From contig JAJYVN010000114.1 in NCBI GenBank assembly GCA_021791995.1, forward strand, positions 1 through 8,992: DNA of 8,992 bases, read 5' to 3'. The translations under genes were made by a program, and so were the position numbers. Positions 1 through 6,669 of the stretch are shown here, piece after piece (the first letter of the stretch is position 1; each line of letters begins with the position of its first letter). The notes beneath the pieces are model-generated. The model searched no databases and was not told the DNA's origin. It saw only the letters and a list, made by a program, of their open reading frames with translations. The stretch comes from Bacillota bacterium. GTDB lineage: Bacteria; Bacillota; Sulfobacillia; RBS10-35; JAJYVN01.

Positions 1-326
1 CGGATGCCGCATGCATTGCAGCACGTCGTAGGTCGGTGGGGCAGCTGGGGCAAACCGCCTCCCGATTGCGCTCTGGTGGGATGTTGGGGTGGGCTGTCGT
101 TGCTTTCTCTGGTCGTTCCCGCATGTGGTCCGCTTCGTACCATTCTCGTTGTTCGCGCCTCAAACACGCCAGGGTGCTCTGGGAAGATGTTTGTATTGAA
201 GGAGACGGCCTGATCCCACTCTGCGGTCGTCGTAGCGAGAGCGGCCAGCTTGCCTGGGTTGGTGGTTGCACCGATGCGTAGGCGCATCCTCCGCGTGGTG
301 GGCACATACAGGGGCTCACCCAGCAT
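1..326 (-). pseudogene. tnpB: TnpB RNA-guided nuclease, N-terminal part, frameshifted and cut by window edge
   Basis: Reading leftward from an ATG at 326, the protein begins MLGEPLYVPTTRRMRLRIGA and continues to an HPGVFE motif near 162, which is the N-terminal pattern of TnpB proteins paired with IS607 TnpA. After that the frame loses resemblance. Shifting by one base at about 161 restores a TnpB-like stretch (RREQREWYEADH, later PTDLRRAAMHAAS at the window edge, matching the family's TELRRAAIN-type motif). One extra base, or two missing bases, near 161 therefore breaks the gene. The RuvC catalytic residues and zinc finger lie beyond the edge and cannot be judged. The start codon overlaps the end of the extended tnpA frame by 11 bases. 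Family assignment rests on remembered motifs, not on an alignment. Confidence 0.7.
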
Positions 327-942
327 GTCCGCTTGCCTCCTTCACCGCCGCCTTGACCTGCCGTCGGAATTGTTGCGACCGGCTTCCGTACAAGCGGGCC
401 GCGAAGCAGGTCACAATCGCCAGCATCTCCGCCACTCACTCTTGAGCTGCATCCATCGCCACCGGGCCTTCCAGTACTTCGACCCGTACGCGATACGCCG
501 CAAACGCCTCCACAAGATATGCGAATCCGAAGCGCGCCAGGCGATCCTTGAACTCGACCAACACCACCTCGATTTCGCCGTCGGCAGCCTTTGCGAATAG
601 GCGGTGTAGCCCACGACGCTTCTCATTCAGGCCAGAAGCTCGCTCGGCCACTACTGCCGCAACTTCATATCCACGCTCCTTTGCCGCCACCACCAAGCGA
701 TCCTTCTGTCGCTGTAAGTTTCTAGCTTCCGCTTGTTTCTCCGAGGAAACCCTGGCGTAGACCGCGCAGCGGTCCTGATCGTGGGCCGTCAACCGCAGTA
801 AAGCACCGACATCCCGAGATGAAAATCGACGCTGCCCACTCTCCAAACGAGTGATCGGCACTCGTCGGCCGGCCGCCTCCCATCGGTAAATCGTGCGGAC
901 AGAGATGCCCAGCCGTTTTGCGGCCTGCCCTGTCGAGAGCAT
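316..942 (-). pseudogene. tnpA: IS607-family serine recombinase TnpA with internal stop codon
   Basis: TnpA cuts and joins the element ends. Residues 1-45 form a MerR-like DNA-binding helix-turn-helix (MLSTGQAAKRLGISVRTIYR, then SGQRRFSSRDV). Residues 60-160 form a small serine-recombinase catalytic domain, with YARVSSEKQ carrying the likely nucleophile Ser66 and Arg64, and DRLARFG carrying the conserved Arg134 and Arg137. A TGA at 438-436 ends the ORF after residue 168. The same frame continues without further stops through VAEMLAIVTCFAARLYGSRS, the usual IS607 C-terminal helix, to a TGA at 318-316, giving 208 sense codons in all. I chose ATG 942 over the in-frame ATG 957 because AAGGGA at 951-946 is suitably placed and family members start M-L-x-x-G-x-A-A. 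The missing C-terminal helix probably impairs assembly on the ends. Confidence 0.85.
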
Positions 943-963
943 CCGTTCCCTTATCATAGGCTC

Positions 964-992
964 ATCATCCGATCACCGGCGAGTAATGTCAG
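964..992 (-). promoter_or_regulatory. Probable tnpA promoter (left element)
   Basis: On the minus strand, CTGACA (992-987) and GATGAT (969-964) are separated by 17 bp. The right-hand copy has the same arrangement with a perfect TTGACA, so the left -35 box is one base weaker. The predicted transcription start falls near 957, so the message would have almost no leader before the ATG at 957 and a short leader carrying AAGGGA before the ATG at 942. Confidence 0.5.
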
Positions 993-1010
993 GCGGCGGT
1001 GTCTACTCCG

Positions 1011-1374
1011 GTGGCGCGGGTTACTGTGGGCACTCGCGCCGATCACGGGCGAGGGAAAATCGAAGATGCTCAGCCATGTTGGCTCAGCTACGACATCGGA
1101 TCCAACGGCAACTCCGAACCCGTTGTGGATGGCATCGAAACGCACCCGAAGCGGCGCCGCGCCAAGCCTCTCGGTAGGCGGAGGGGCGTTTGCAACCGCT
1201 CGCGGTAGTGGTCGGCAGCGATCCGGACCTGTCGCCATCGGTTGGCCGCAGTGCGGGAGCTGTGCCTCCTCTTGGCCCACCTCGCAACCCCTGTCCGCGG
1301 CATGCTGTTTGTGATAAAATGAACGAAGTCCGTTTCAAGGTTGGGTGGATGGCTACAGGGGAGATGGACGCACC
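1011..1374. other. Intergenic region between IS end and nadA
   Basis: No gene here is supported. Several overlapping short frames exist on both strands, but none has recognisable motifs or a convincing ribosome-binding site, as expected in high-GC non-coding DNA. What can be seen is a 15-bp sequence at 1039-1053 (CCGATCACGGGCGAG) that matches 14 of 15 bases at 969-983 inside the IS end in the same orientation, and a candidate nadA promoter at 1312-1320. The stretch 1060-1300 could be debris of an older insertion, but I do not recognise it. Confidence 0.5.
1312..1320 (+). promoter_or_regulatory. Candidate extended -10 promoter for nadA
   Basis: TGATAAAAT fits an extended -10 element (TGn + TAAAAT, 5 of 6 to TATAAT) and is the most AT-rich point in the spacer. 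No good -35 box lies 17 bp upstream (TGTCCG). Transcription from here would give a leader of about 45-50 nt before the nadA ATG at 1375. Confidence 0.4.
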
Positions 1375-2349
1375 ATGGGGAGCGCGATTGCCGGACGGAC
1401 CGACGAGCAGGTGGAGTTGGTCAACGAAATCAGGCGCTTGAAGAAGGCGCGCAATGCGGTGATCCTGGCGCACAACTATCAGGTGGAGGGAGTCCAGGAC
1501 GTCGCCGACTTTGTGAGTGATTCCTTGGCGCTTTCGCGGATGGCTGCGGAGACCTCTGCGGACTTGATTGTGTTCTGTGGCGTGCATTTCATGGCAGAGA
1601 CCGCATCGGTCATCTGTCCGAACAAGACGGTGCTGATTCCCGATCTGGATGCTGGCTGCTCGTTAGCGGACACCATCGATGCGGATCAATTGCGCGCGTG
1701 GAAGGCGGAGCATCCCGGCGCGGTCGTCGTCTCCTACGTCAATACCTCGGCAGAAGTGAAGGCCGAGAGCGACTATTGCTGCACTTCCAGTAACGCGGTG
1801 CGCGTGGTGCAGGCGATCCCGGAAGACCGCGAGATTCTGTTTTTACCTGACTACTTCCTCGGAAGTTACGTGCAACGGGCCACAGGTCGGAAGAACATGC
1901 ACATCTGGATGGGGGAGTGCCACGTGCATGCCGGGATCCGGCCGGAGGCTGCTCTTGAACAGATAGAGAGCCATCCCGATGCGGAGTTGTTGGTGCATCC
2001 TGAGTGCGGATGCACCACCTCGGTGTTGTATTTCATTGAGGACGGGACGATCCCGCGTGACCGGACCACCGTGCTCTCCACGGAGGGTATGGTCCGACAC
2101 GCGCAGAGCTCATCGGCCCAGCGGTTTCTTGTGGCCACGGAGACAGGCATCTTGCACAAGATGCGCAAGGAGAACCCGGAGAAGGAATTTATTCCAGTGA
2201 ACGACCGTGCGGTTTGCCCCTACATGAAGATGATCACGCTTGAGAAGTTGCGTGACTCGTTACGTGACGGTCAGTATGAGGTTTGCGTACCGACGCAGAT
2301 TGCGGATCGGGCGCGTGTTGCCATTGACCGCATGCTGAAGATTTCGTGA
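1375..2349 (+). CDS. nadA: Quinolinate synthase NadA
   Basis: NadA condenses iminoaspartate with dihydroxyacetone phosphate to make quinolinate in de novo NAD biosynthesis, using an oxygen-sensitive [4Fe-4S] cluster in the cytoplasm. The 324-residue product is normal length. It shows the AHNYQ start of the first domain (residues 32-36), CGVHFMAETA (68-77), YVNTSAEVKAESD (121-133), PDYFLGSYV (158-166) and VATETGILHKM (253-263). The three cluster ligands of the family correspond to Cys95 (DAGCSL), Cys182 (MGECHVH) and Cys281 (AVCPYMKM), and all are present. I chose ATG 1375, with AGGGGAG at 1357-1363 upstream. An in-frame GTG at 1345 would add ten residues without similarity. The gene stands alone: nadB and nadC are not in the window. 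Its stop lies one base from the stop of the convergent isomerase gene. Confidence 0.95.
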   Translation: MGSAIAGRTDEQVELVNEIRRLKKARNAVILAHNYQVEGVQDVADFVSDSLALSRMAAETSADLIVFCGVHFMAETASVICPNKTVLIPDLDAGCSLADTIDADQLRAWKAEHPGAVVVSYVNTSAEVKAESDYCCTSSNAVRVVQAIPEDREILFLPDYFLGSYVQRATGRKNMHIWMGECHVHAGIRPEAALEQIESHPDAELLVHPECGCTTSVLYFIEDGTIPRDRTTVLSTEGMVRHAQSSSAQRFLVATETGILHKMRKENPEKEFIPVNDRAVCPYMKMITLEKLRDSLRDGQYEVCVPTQIADRARVAIDRMLKIS

Positions 2350-2350
2350 G

Positions 2351-3178
2351 TTACGACCATGGAATCCCTGCATCGCGCAAAAGGCCGGTGAAGGCGGCGG
2401 CGGCCTGCGCAAAGCGCTCGGGGCCGGTAAATCCCCCGAAGTCAGACGCGGACTTGAGGTGTGGTTCAATCGCGAACACGCCGTCGAAGTTGCTGCGTTG
2501 CAGGGCGGCAATGGTCTCTGGCCACTGTCCGTATCCCTGTCCTGCGGGGACGACGCTGCCATTGCTCTTCGCGTCCTTGACGTGGACATAGGCGATATAG
2601 GGGCGCAATGCAGCGAATCCGGCCGAGAATGGTTGCGACACACCACATTGGATGAAGTTGGCTGGATCCCAGGCCATGCGCAGGTTCGGTGAGCCAATCG
2701 ACTGCAGTAGGTCCAGGCAGCGTTCCGGCAGGTCACCGTAGATGCGCTTCTCGTTTTCGTGCAGAAGGACGATGTTCGCCTCCTCAGCCAGGGTTACCAT
2801 GTGCTGGAGCCGGCGGAGGACCTCCTCGCGGTAGCGGGAGGGGGCCTCTCCCTTTGGGATGTAAAAAGAGAAGATGCGAACATAGCGGGCCCCGAGGGTC
2901 CGAGCGGCGGCTAAGGCTTGAGAGAAGCGCCCCATATGACCATCGAAGTCCTCGTGCACCTCGACTTTGCCGATGGGGGAGGCGACGCAGGCCACTTGCA
3001 GCCCTTGCCGCTCGAGCGCGGTCTGGACCGTCTCCATCGCGAGCGCGTCCATGTCAACCACGTTGGTGCCTGCGACGCTCCGCAGGTCCACAAGGTGGAT
3101 TCCTTCCCGGACCAGGGTTGTGATTTGTTCGGAGAGGCCAGGGCTGATTTCGTCGGCAAACGCACTCAGCTTCCACAT
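2351..3178 (-). CDS. Sugar phosphate isomerase/epimerase-like TIM-barrel protein
   Basis: The 275-residue protein belongs to the xylose-isomerase-like TIM-barrel superfamily (AP endonuclease 2 fold), which includes IolE, hydroxypyruvate isomerase and ketose 3-epimerases. It begins MWKLSAFADEISPGLSEQ, a common opening in this group. Metal-binding positions of the barrel are visible in order: Glu in LLHENEKRIYG, Asp in MAWDPANF, His in YVHVKDAK and Glu in FAIEPHLK. These suit a divalent-metal isomerase or epimerase acting on a sugar or inositol derivative, but the substrate cannot be read from sequence. No signal peptide or membrane segment is visible. I chose ATG 3178 over ATG 3187 because GGAGAGG (3194-3188) directly abuts 3187 but lies nine bases from 3178. 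The open frame extends far upstream to 3694, but that part is the antisense of mutS2 and has no family match. No sugar transport or catabolism genes are nearby. Confidence 0.85.
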   Translation of the reverse strand: MWKLSAFADEISPGLSEQITTLVREGIHLVDLRSVAGTNVVDMDALAMETVQTALERQGLQVACVASPIGKVEVHEDFDGHMGRFSQALAAARTLGARYVRIFSFYIPKGEAPSRYREEVLRRLQHMVTLAEEANIVLLHENEKRIYGDLPERCLDLLQSIGSPNLRMAWDPANFIQCGVSQPFSAGFAALRPYIAYVHVKDAKSNGSVVPAGQGYGQWPETIAALQRSNFDGVFAIEPHLKSASDFGGFTGPERFAQAAAAFTGLLRDAGIPWS

Positions 3179-3187
3179 GGCGTTCAT

Positions 3188-3194
3188 CCTCTCC
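3188..3194 (-). promoter_or_regulatory. Ribosome-binding site deciding the isomerase start
   Basis: GGAGAGG on the minus strand touches the ATG at 3187-3185, which is too close for initiation there. It sits nine bases before the ATG at 3178-3176, so the shorter protein starting MWKL is favoured. Confidence 0.6.
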
Positions 3195-3330
3195 GGGCGG
3201 GGCGTGATGGACTTCACCATTCGGCGGAAAAGCTTCAGGACCTTCCACAAGGAGCACGCGTTGCGGAAATGAACTGGTGCATGCATCATCTGCGGTGCAG
3301 TGGGGGCGTGTGCTCGGCCGTTCGCCGTCG

Positions 3331-3336
3331 TAGAAT
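3331..3336 (+). promoter_or_regulatory. Candidate -10 box of mutS2, implying a leaderless mRNA
   Basis: TAGAAT (5 of 6 to TATAAT, and a TAnnnT motif) ends six bases before the mutS2 ATG at 3343. A start site about seven bases past the box would fall on the ATG itself. There is no Shine-Dalgarno-like sequence between the box and the ATG, and no clear -35 box at the usual distance. The divergent spacer (3179-3342) also contains an 8-bp palindrome TGCATGCA at 3278-3285 that could be an operator, though this may be chance. Confidence 0.4.
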
Positions 3337-3342
3337 ACGGCC

Positions 3343-5763
3343 ATGAGTGAGCACTCCCTGCCCCCGCCCGGCATTCCCCTTCGGCCCATTGTCCGCGAAA
3401 CGGTGGCCGATGATCACGCGCTGGCCCTGCTGGACTTCCCGCTGGTACTGGAGGCCTTGGCGAGTCACTGCCACAGCACGTTGGGCGCGGAGTGCGCCCT
3501 CGCACTCCGTCCGCAGGCCGGCGCGGCCGCGGTTGCGGCGGCGCTTGCAGAGACCGATGTCGCGCGGGCGCTGGTGGACAGGCGACAGACTCCCTCCTGC
3601 GAAGGGTTGCACGATGTGCGCGATTGGATCGAAAGGGCGGCGCGCGGGGGCGTGCTTGCGCCCACCGACATCGTGCGGGTGGGGGAGACTGCACGGACGC
3701 TCGGCGAGATTCGCGCTTTCTTCGCGACGCATGGCCCGGCGTGTGGTTGTCTGACGGATTGGTCGGGGCGGATCGCGGACTTCTCCAATCTATGGACCGA
3801 GGTGGAACGGTGTCTGGCGGTGGATGGCGAGATCAGTGACCGAGCGAGTCCCACGCTCGCTCGAGCCCGTGCGGAGTCCCGGCGCGCGGAGGCCCGCCTC
3901 CGTGCCAAGCTCGAGGAGATCCTCCGTCAGTCGTCCGTGCAGGGTGTCCTGCAGGAACCGATCATCACGCAGCGTCGCGACCGTTTCGTGCTGCCGGTGC
4001 GCAGCGATAGCCGCTCCCAACTCCCCGGCGTAGTCCATGACCAATCGTCGAGCGGACAGACCGTTTTCATTGAGCCACTGGCCGTGGTCGGGTTGGGAAA
4101 CGACCTGCGTCAGGCTCAGGCAGAGGTGGAGCGTGAGGTCGAGCGTGTGCTTGTGCGGTTGTCGGCGCTCTGTGGAGCGCGCAGGCCAGAGTGGCTTGAA
4201 AGCCTCGATGCGGCGGCGCATCTGGACATGGTGCTGGCGAGGGCACGGTTGTCCCGAGCCTGGGGTGCGCGGGCACCCGAGCTCTTGCCGCTGTCTGCTC
4301 TGGTATTGAAGGCGGCGCGGCATCCACTCCTGCAACGTCCGGTTCCGATCGATCTGACGTTGGGCCTTTCGTATGATGCTCTGGTGGTAACAGGACCGAA
4401 CACGGGTGGCAAGACGGTCAGCCTTAAGACGGCGGGGTTGTTTGCCTGCATGGCGCAAGCGGGCTTGCACCTGCCGGTGGCCGAAGGAAGCCAGTTGGGT
4501 CCATTTCGGCGCATTCTGTTAGATGTCGGCGACGAGCAGGGAGTTGTGCAGAACCTCTCAACCTTTTCATCGCATGTGCGCAGGATTGTTGCCGCGTTGG
4601 ATGCTTTGGTGCCCGGGGCTCTGGTACTCTTGGACGAGTTGGGGGCCGGGACGGATCCCCAGGAGGGTTCTGCTCTCGCCATGGCGGTCCTGGAGCACCT
4701 GCTTGATGCGGGTGCGCGCGTGATCGTGACATCGCACTTCAGCGAGTTAAAGGCGTTTGCGGAGCGTCACCCCCGGGCATGCAATGCGTCGGTTTCCTTT
4801 GATCCCGCGACGCTCGCCCCCACCTATCACCTGCGCGTGGGCATCCCTGGCCCAAGCCAAGCCTTGGCCATTGCCCTCCAATTGGGCGTATCAGCCGAGA
4901 TCGTCGATCGGGCGCGCGAGTATGTGCACCCTGCGGGGCGCGCCGTGGAGTCGTTGGTAGCAGCCATGGCCGAGGAGCGTGAGCACCTCCGTCAAGCGCT
5001 TCAGACGGCATCCGAGGAGAACGAACGGGTCAGCGCGTTGCGCGCGGAGTTGGCGGCCGTGGAGGCACAGCAAGAGCAGGAGCGGGAGCAGTTGCTCGTG
5101 GAGGCACGGCAGGAGGCGGAACGGGTATTGGCTGAGGCTCAGCGCACAGCGGCCAACGCGGTGCGTGAGCTGCGAGCCCTTGCGGAGGCGCGGGAGCACG
5201 CCGATGTTCTGGCTCGGGCAGACGCCGTGCGGGCTGCGGTGGCTCGGGCGCGAACCAGCGCAGCCCAGGCCCTGGAACGTCCAGGAGGCCGAGCCGACCG
5301 TCCGCTGCGCAAGGGGCAGCACGTTCGCGTGCAGAGTGTCGGCCTGGACGGTGTCCTGCTTGCCGAACCCGAGGGTGACGATGTCCAGGTGCAAGCGGGC
5401 AACCTCCGTCTCACCGTCCCGCGCTCCGACCTCCTGGTGCGCGAGGGGCCGGCCATCGATGCTCCGCATGTGCGGCCGGCGGCTGGACGCTGGTCGGGTC
5501 CGGATTGGGCGGCCGGCATGAGTTTTCGCTGTGATCTGCGCGGCATGCGAGTGGATGAAGCCTTGGCCACGGTCGACAAGCTCCTGGACGATGCGGTCCT
5601 GGCTGGAATGCACGCGGTTGAGGTGATCCACGGCAAGGGCACGGGGGCGCTGCGTGCCGCGGTGGCTGAGTTTCTCCGCGATCACCCGCAGGTCGAGCAG
5701 TTCCGTTCCGGACGTCCGGAGGAGGGCGGAGCCGGCGTGACGGTGGTCTCCCTGCGTGAATAG
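3343..5763 (+). CDS. mutS2: MutS2 family ATPase / endonuclease with Smr domain
   Basis: MutS2 proteins lack the mismatch-recognition domain of MutS. They have been linked to suppressing recombination and, in Bacillus, to rescuing collided ribosomes. The 806-residue product is normal length (about 785 in Bacillus). After an extra ~20 residues, the typical start is seen at ALALLDFPLVLEAL, followed by the clamp/core helices. The ATPase has Walker A GPNTGGKT at 351-358, STFSSH at 406-411 and Walker B LVLLDELGAGTDP at 427-439. A long Glu/Arg/Ala coiled coil follows at about 530-645, then a KOW-like segment (RKGQHVRVQSVG) near 655-700 and a C-terminal Smr domain from 727. The Smr motifs DLRG (731-734) and HGKGTGALR (763-771) are intact, with Cys730 where Bacillus has Leu in LDLR. 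The start at 3343 has no Shine-Dalgarno; a leaderless message is possible. Confidence 0.95.
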   Translation: MSEHSLPPPGIPLRPIVRETVADDHALALLDFPLVLEALASHCHSTLGAECALALRPQAGAAAVAAALAETDVARALVDRRQTPSCEGLHDVRDWIERAARGGVLAPTDIVRVGETARTLGEIRAFFATHGPACGCLTDWSGRIADFSNLWTEVERCLAVDGEISDRASPTLARARAESRRAEARLRAKLEEILRQSSVQGVLQEPIITQRRDRFVLPVRSDSRSQLPGVVHDQSSSGQTVFIEPLAVVGLGNDLRQAQAEVEREVERVLVRLSALCGARRPEWLESLDAAAHLDMVLARARLSRAWGARAPELLPLSALVLKAARHPLLQRPVPIDLTLGLSYDALVVTGPNTGGKTVSLKTAGLFACMAQAGLHLPVAEGSQLGPFRRILLDVGDEQGVVQNLSTFSSHVRRIVAALDALVPGALVLLDELGAGTDPQEGSALAMAVLEHLLDAGARVIVTSHFSELKAFAERHPRACNASVSFDPATLAPTYHLRVGIPGPSQALAIALQLGVSAEIVDRAREYVHPAGRAVESLVAAMAEEREHLRQALQTASEENERVSALRAELAAVEAQQEQEREQLLVEARQEAERVLAEAQRTAANAVRELRALAEAREHADVLARADAVRAAVARARTSAAQALERPGGRADRPLRKGQHVRVQSVGLDGVLLAEPEGDDVQVQAGNLRLTVPRSDLLVREGPAIDAPHVRPAAGRWSGPDWAAGMSFRCDLRGMRVDEALATVDKLLDDAVLAGMHAVEVIHGKGTGALRAAVAEFLRDHPQVEQFRSGRPEEGGAGVTVVSLRE

Positions 5764-5769
5764 AAGAGC

Positions 5770-5800
5770 GGACGCGCTTCCGAGAGCAACTGTCGCGTCC
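5770..5800 (+). promoter_or_regulatory. Hairpin just upstream of the lipM ribosome-binding site
   Basis: GGACGCG (5770-5776) and CGCGTCC (5794-5800) can form a perfect 7-bp GC-rich stem with a 17-nt loop. It fills most of the 54-bp gap between the mutS2 stop and lipM and ends at the base before the Shine-Dalgarno AGGGAGGAG (5801-5809). There is no T-run, so it is not a standard intrinsic terminator. It could mark an RNA-stability or processing point that uncouples lipM from mutS2. Confidence 0.4.
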
Positions 5801-5817
5801 AGGGAGGAGAACGTGGC

Positions 5818-6669
5818 ATGATGTGGCGGCTGCTTATGGATCCGCCAGCGTCGGGCGCTGAGAACATGGCGTTCGATCAGGCCATCGCCGAAGCAGTAGC
5901 GTTGCGCTTGGCACCGGCGACGCTTCGCATCTACCGTTGGGTACCTCCCGCTGTTTCGCTCGGATGGGGGCAGGATGCGGGAGAATGCGACCGTGCGGCG
6001 TGTGCCGCTGCCGGTTGGGACGTGGTGCGTCGGCCGACGGGGGGCCGCGCCGTACTGCACGACTCGACGGAGGTAACCTACGCGGTGATGCTGCCTTTGG
6101 CGGAGGCACCGGACGGTGTGTTGGCGGCCTATCGATGGTTGGCCCAGGGCCTCCTGGAGGGGCTCAACCGCCTGGGGCTGCCGGGGGAACTCGCTGCGGG
6201 GAAACGGGAGGGCGCCCGTTCCGCAGCGTGTTTTGATGCGCCCGCGATGTATGAGATCGTGGTGGACGGGCGAAAGGTGATTGGCAGTGCCCAGGTGCGT
6301 CGCGCCGGGTATCTGTTGCAGCATGGATCGGTGCCCCTGACGTTCGACCCAATGCTGCACGTGCGTCTCTTGGCATTGGGCGGCGGCGAGCGGATGGCCC
6401 GCTGGCTTTTGCGGCAGGCATCCGGTCTGGAAGGGTTGTCGCTGCGGGCCCTTGATTGGAACGAGGTTGCCCAGGCTCTGACTTACGGGTTTGCGGTCGG
6501 CCTGGGGGTGGAGTTGGAGGCGGGGGGCCATCTCCCCTGGGAGATTGAGCGAGCGGGGCGGCTGCGCGCGTTGTATGCGGATCCGGCATCGCTCGAACAG
6601 CCACGGCCACGTTTTGTGGTTCCCAGCCCCGGGGTGCCGGAGGAGACCATCCGTGGAGGTGGCGCATGA
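5818..6669 (+). CDS. lipM: Octanoyl-[acyl carrier protein]:GcvH octanoyltransferase LipM
   Basis: LipM moves an octanoyl group from acyl carrier protein to the H protein of glycine cleavage, the first step of lipoate assembly in Bacillota and some other lineages. The 283-residue protein has the biotin/lipoate transferase fold. It shows RWVPPAVSLGWGQD (residues 40-53), RRPTGGRAVLHD (71-82), the ACFDAPAMYEIVV segment with the expected nucleophile Cys138, then GRKVIGSAQVRR with conserved Lys153, and LLQHGS. A Cys in the ACFDAP context, not an LplA-type adenylation pattern, points to LipM. LipL-type or LplA-like activity remains possible but less likely. ATG 5818 is preferred over the adjacent ATG 5821 because AGGGAGGAG lies eight bases upstream. 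The stop overlaps the aroQ start (ATGA), implying coupled translation. Confidence 0.9.
   Translation: MMWRLLMDPPASGAENMAFDQAIAEAVALRLAPATLRIYRWVPPAVSLGWGQDAGECDRAACAAAGWDVVRRPTGGRAVLHDSTEVTYAVMLPLAEAPDGVLAAYRWLAQGLLEGLNRLGLPGELAAGKREGARSAACFDAPAMYEIVVDGRKVIGSAQVRRAGYLLQHGSVPLTFDPMLHVRLLALGGGERMARWLLRQASGLEGLSLRALDWNEVAQALTYGFAVGLGVELEAGGHLPWEIERAGRLRALYADPASLEQPRPRFVVPSPGVPEETIRGGGA

Larger units (their letters stand above)
1..1010 (-). mobile_element. Partial IS607-family element (tnpA + tnpB start), decaying
   Basis: The segment reads leftward: an end region (1010-958), a MerR-HTH serine recombinase gene (tnpA), then the overlapping start of a TnpB gene that leaves the window. This tnpA-tnpB order with no inverted repeats is typical of IS607-family elements, which move by a serine recombinase through a circular intermediate. 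The inner boundary near 1010 is inferred from comparison with the second copy at 8916-8992: identity begins exactly at CGGAGTAGACA in both and stops outside it. The outer end (tnpB 3' end and any omega RNA region) is not in the window. A stop inside tnpA and a frameshift in tnpB suggest that the copy no longer moves by itself. Confidence 0.85.

Noticed and set aside
436..438. TGA read as tryptophan or selenocysteine
   Set aside because: Other genes here (nadA, lipM, aroQ, efp) end with TGA as a normal stop, family members do not need Trp or Sec at this point, and no selenocysteine-type hairpin is evident.
954..1280. 108-residue frame on the minus strand upstream of tnpA
   Set aside because: No motif, no convincing ribosome-binding site, and it overlaps the IS end and tnpA promoter; the right-hand copy does not conserve it.
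3179..3694. N-terminal extension of the isomerase frame to 447 residues
   Set aside because: The extra part is antisense to mutS2, has no family match and lacks an appropriate start signal; the ATG at 3178 has a proper ribosome-binding site and the family's usual N-terminus.
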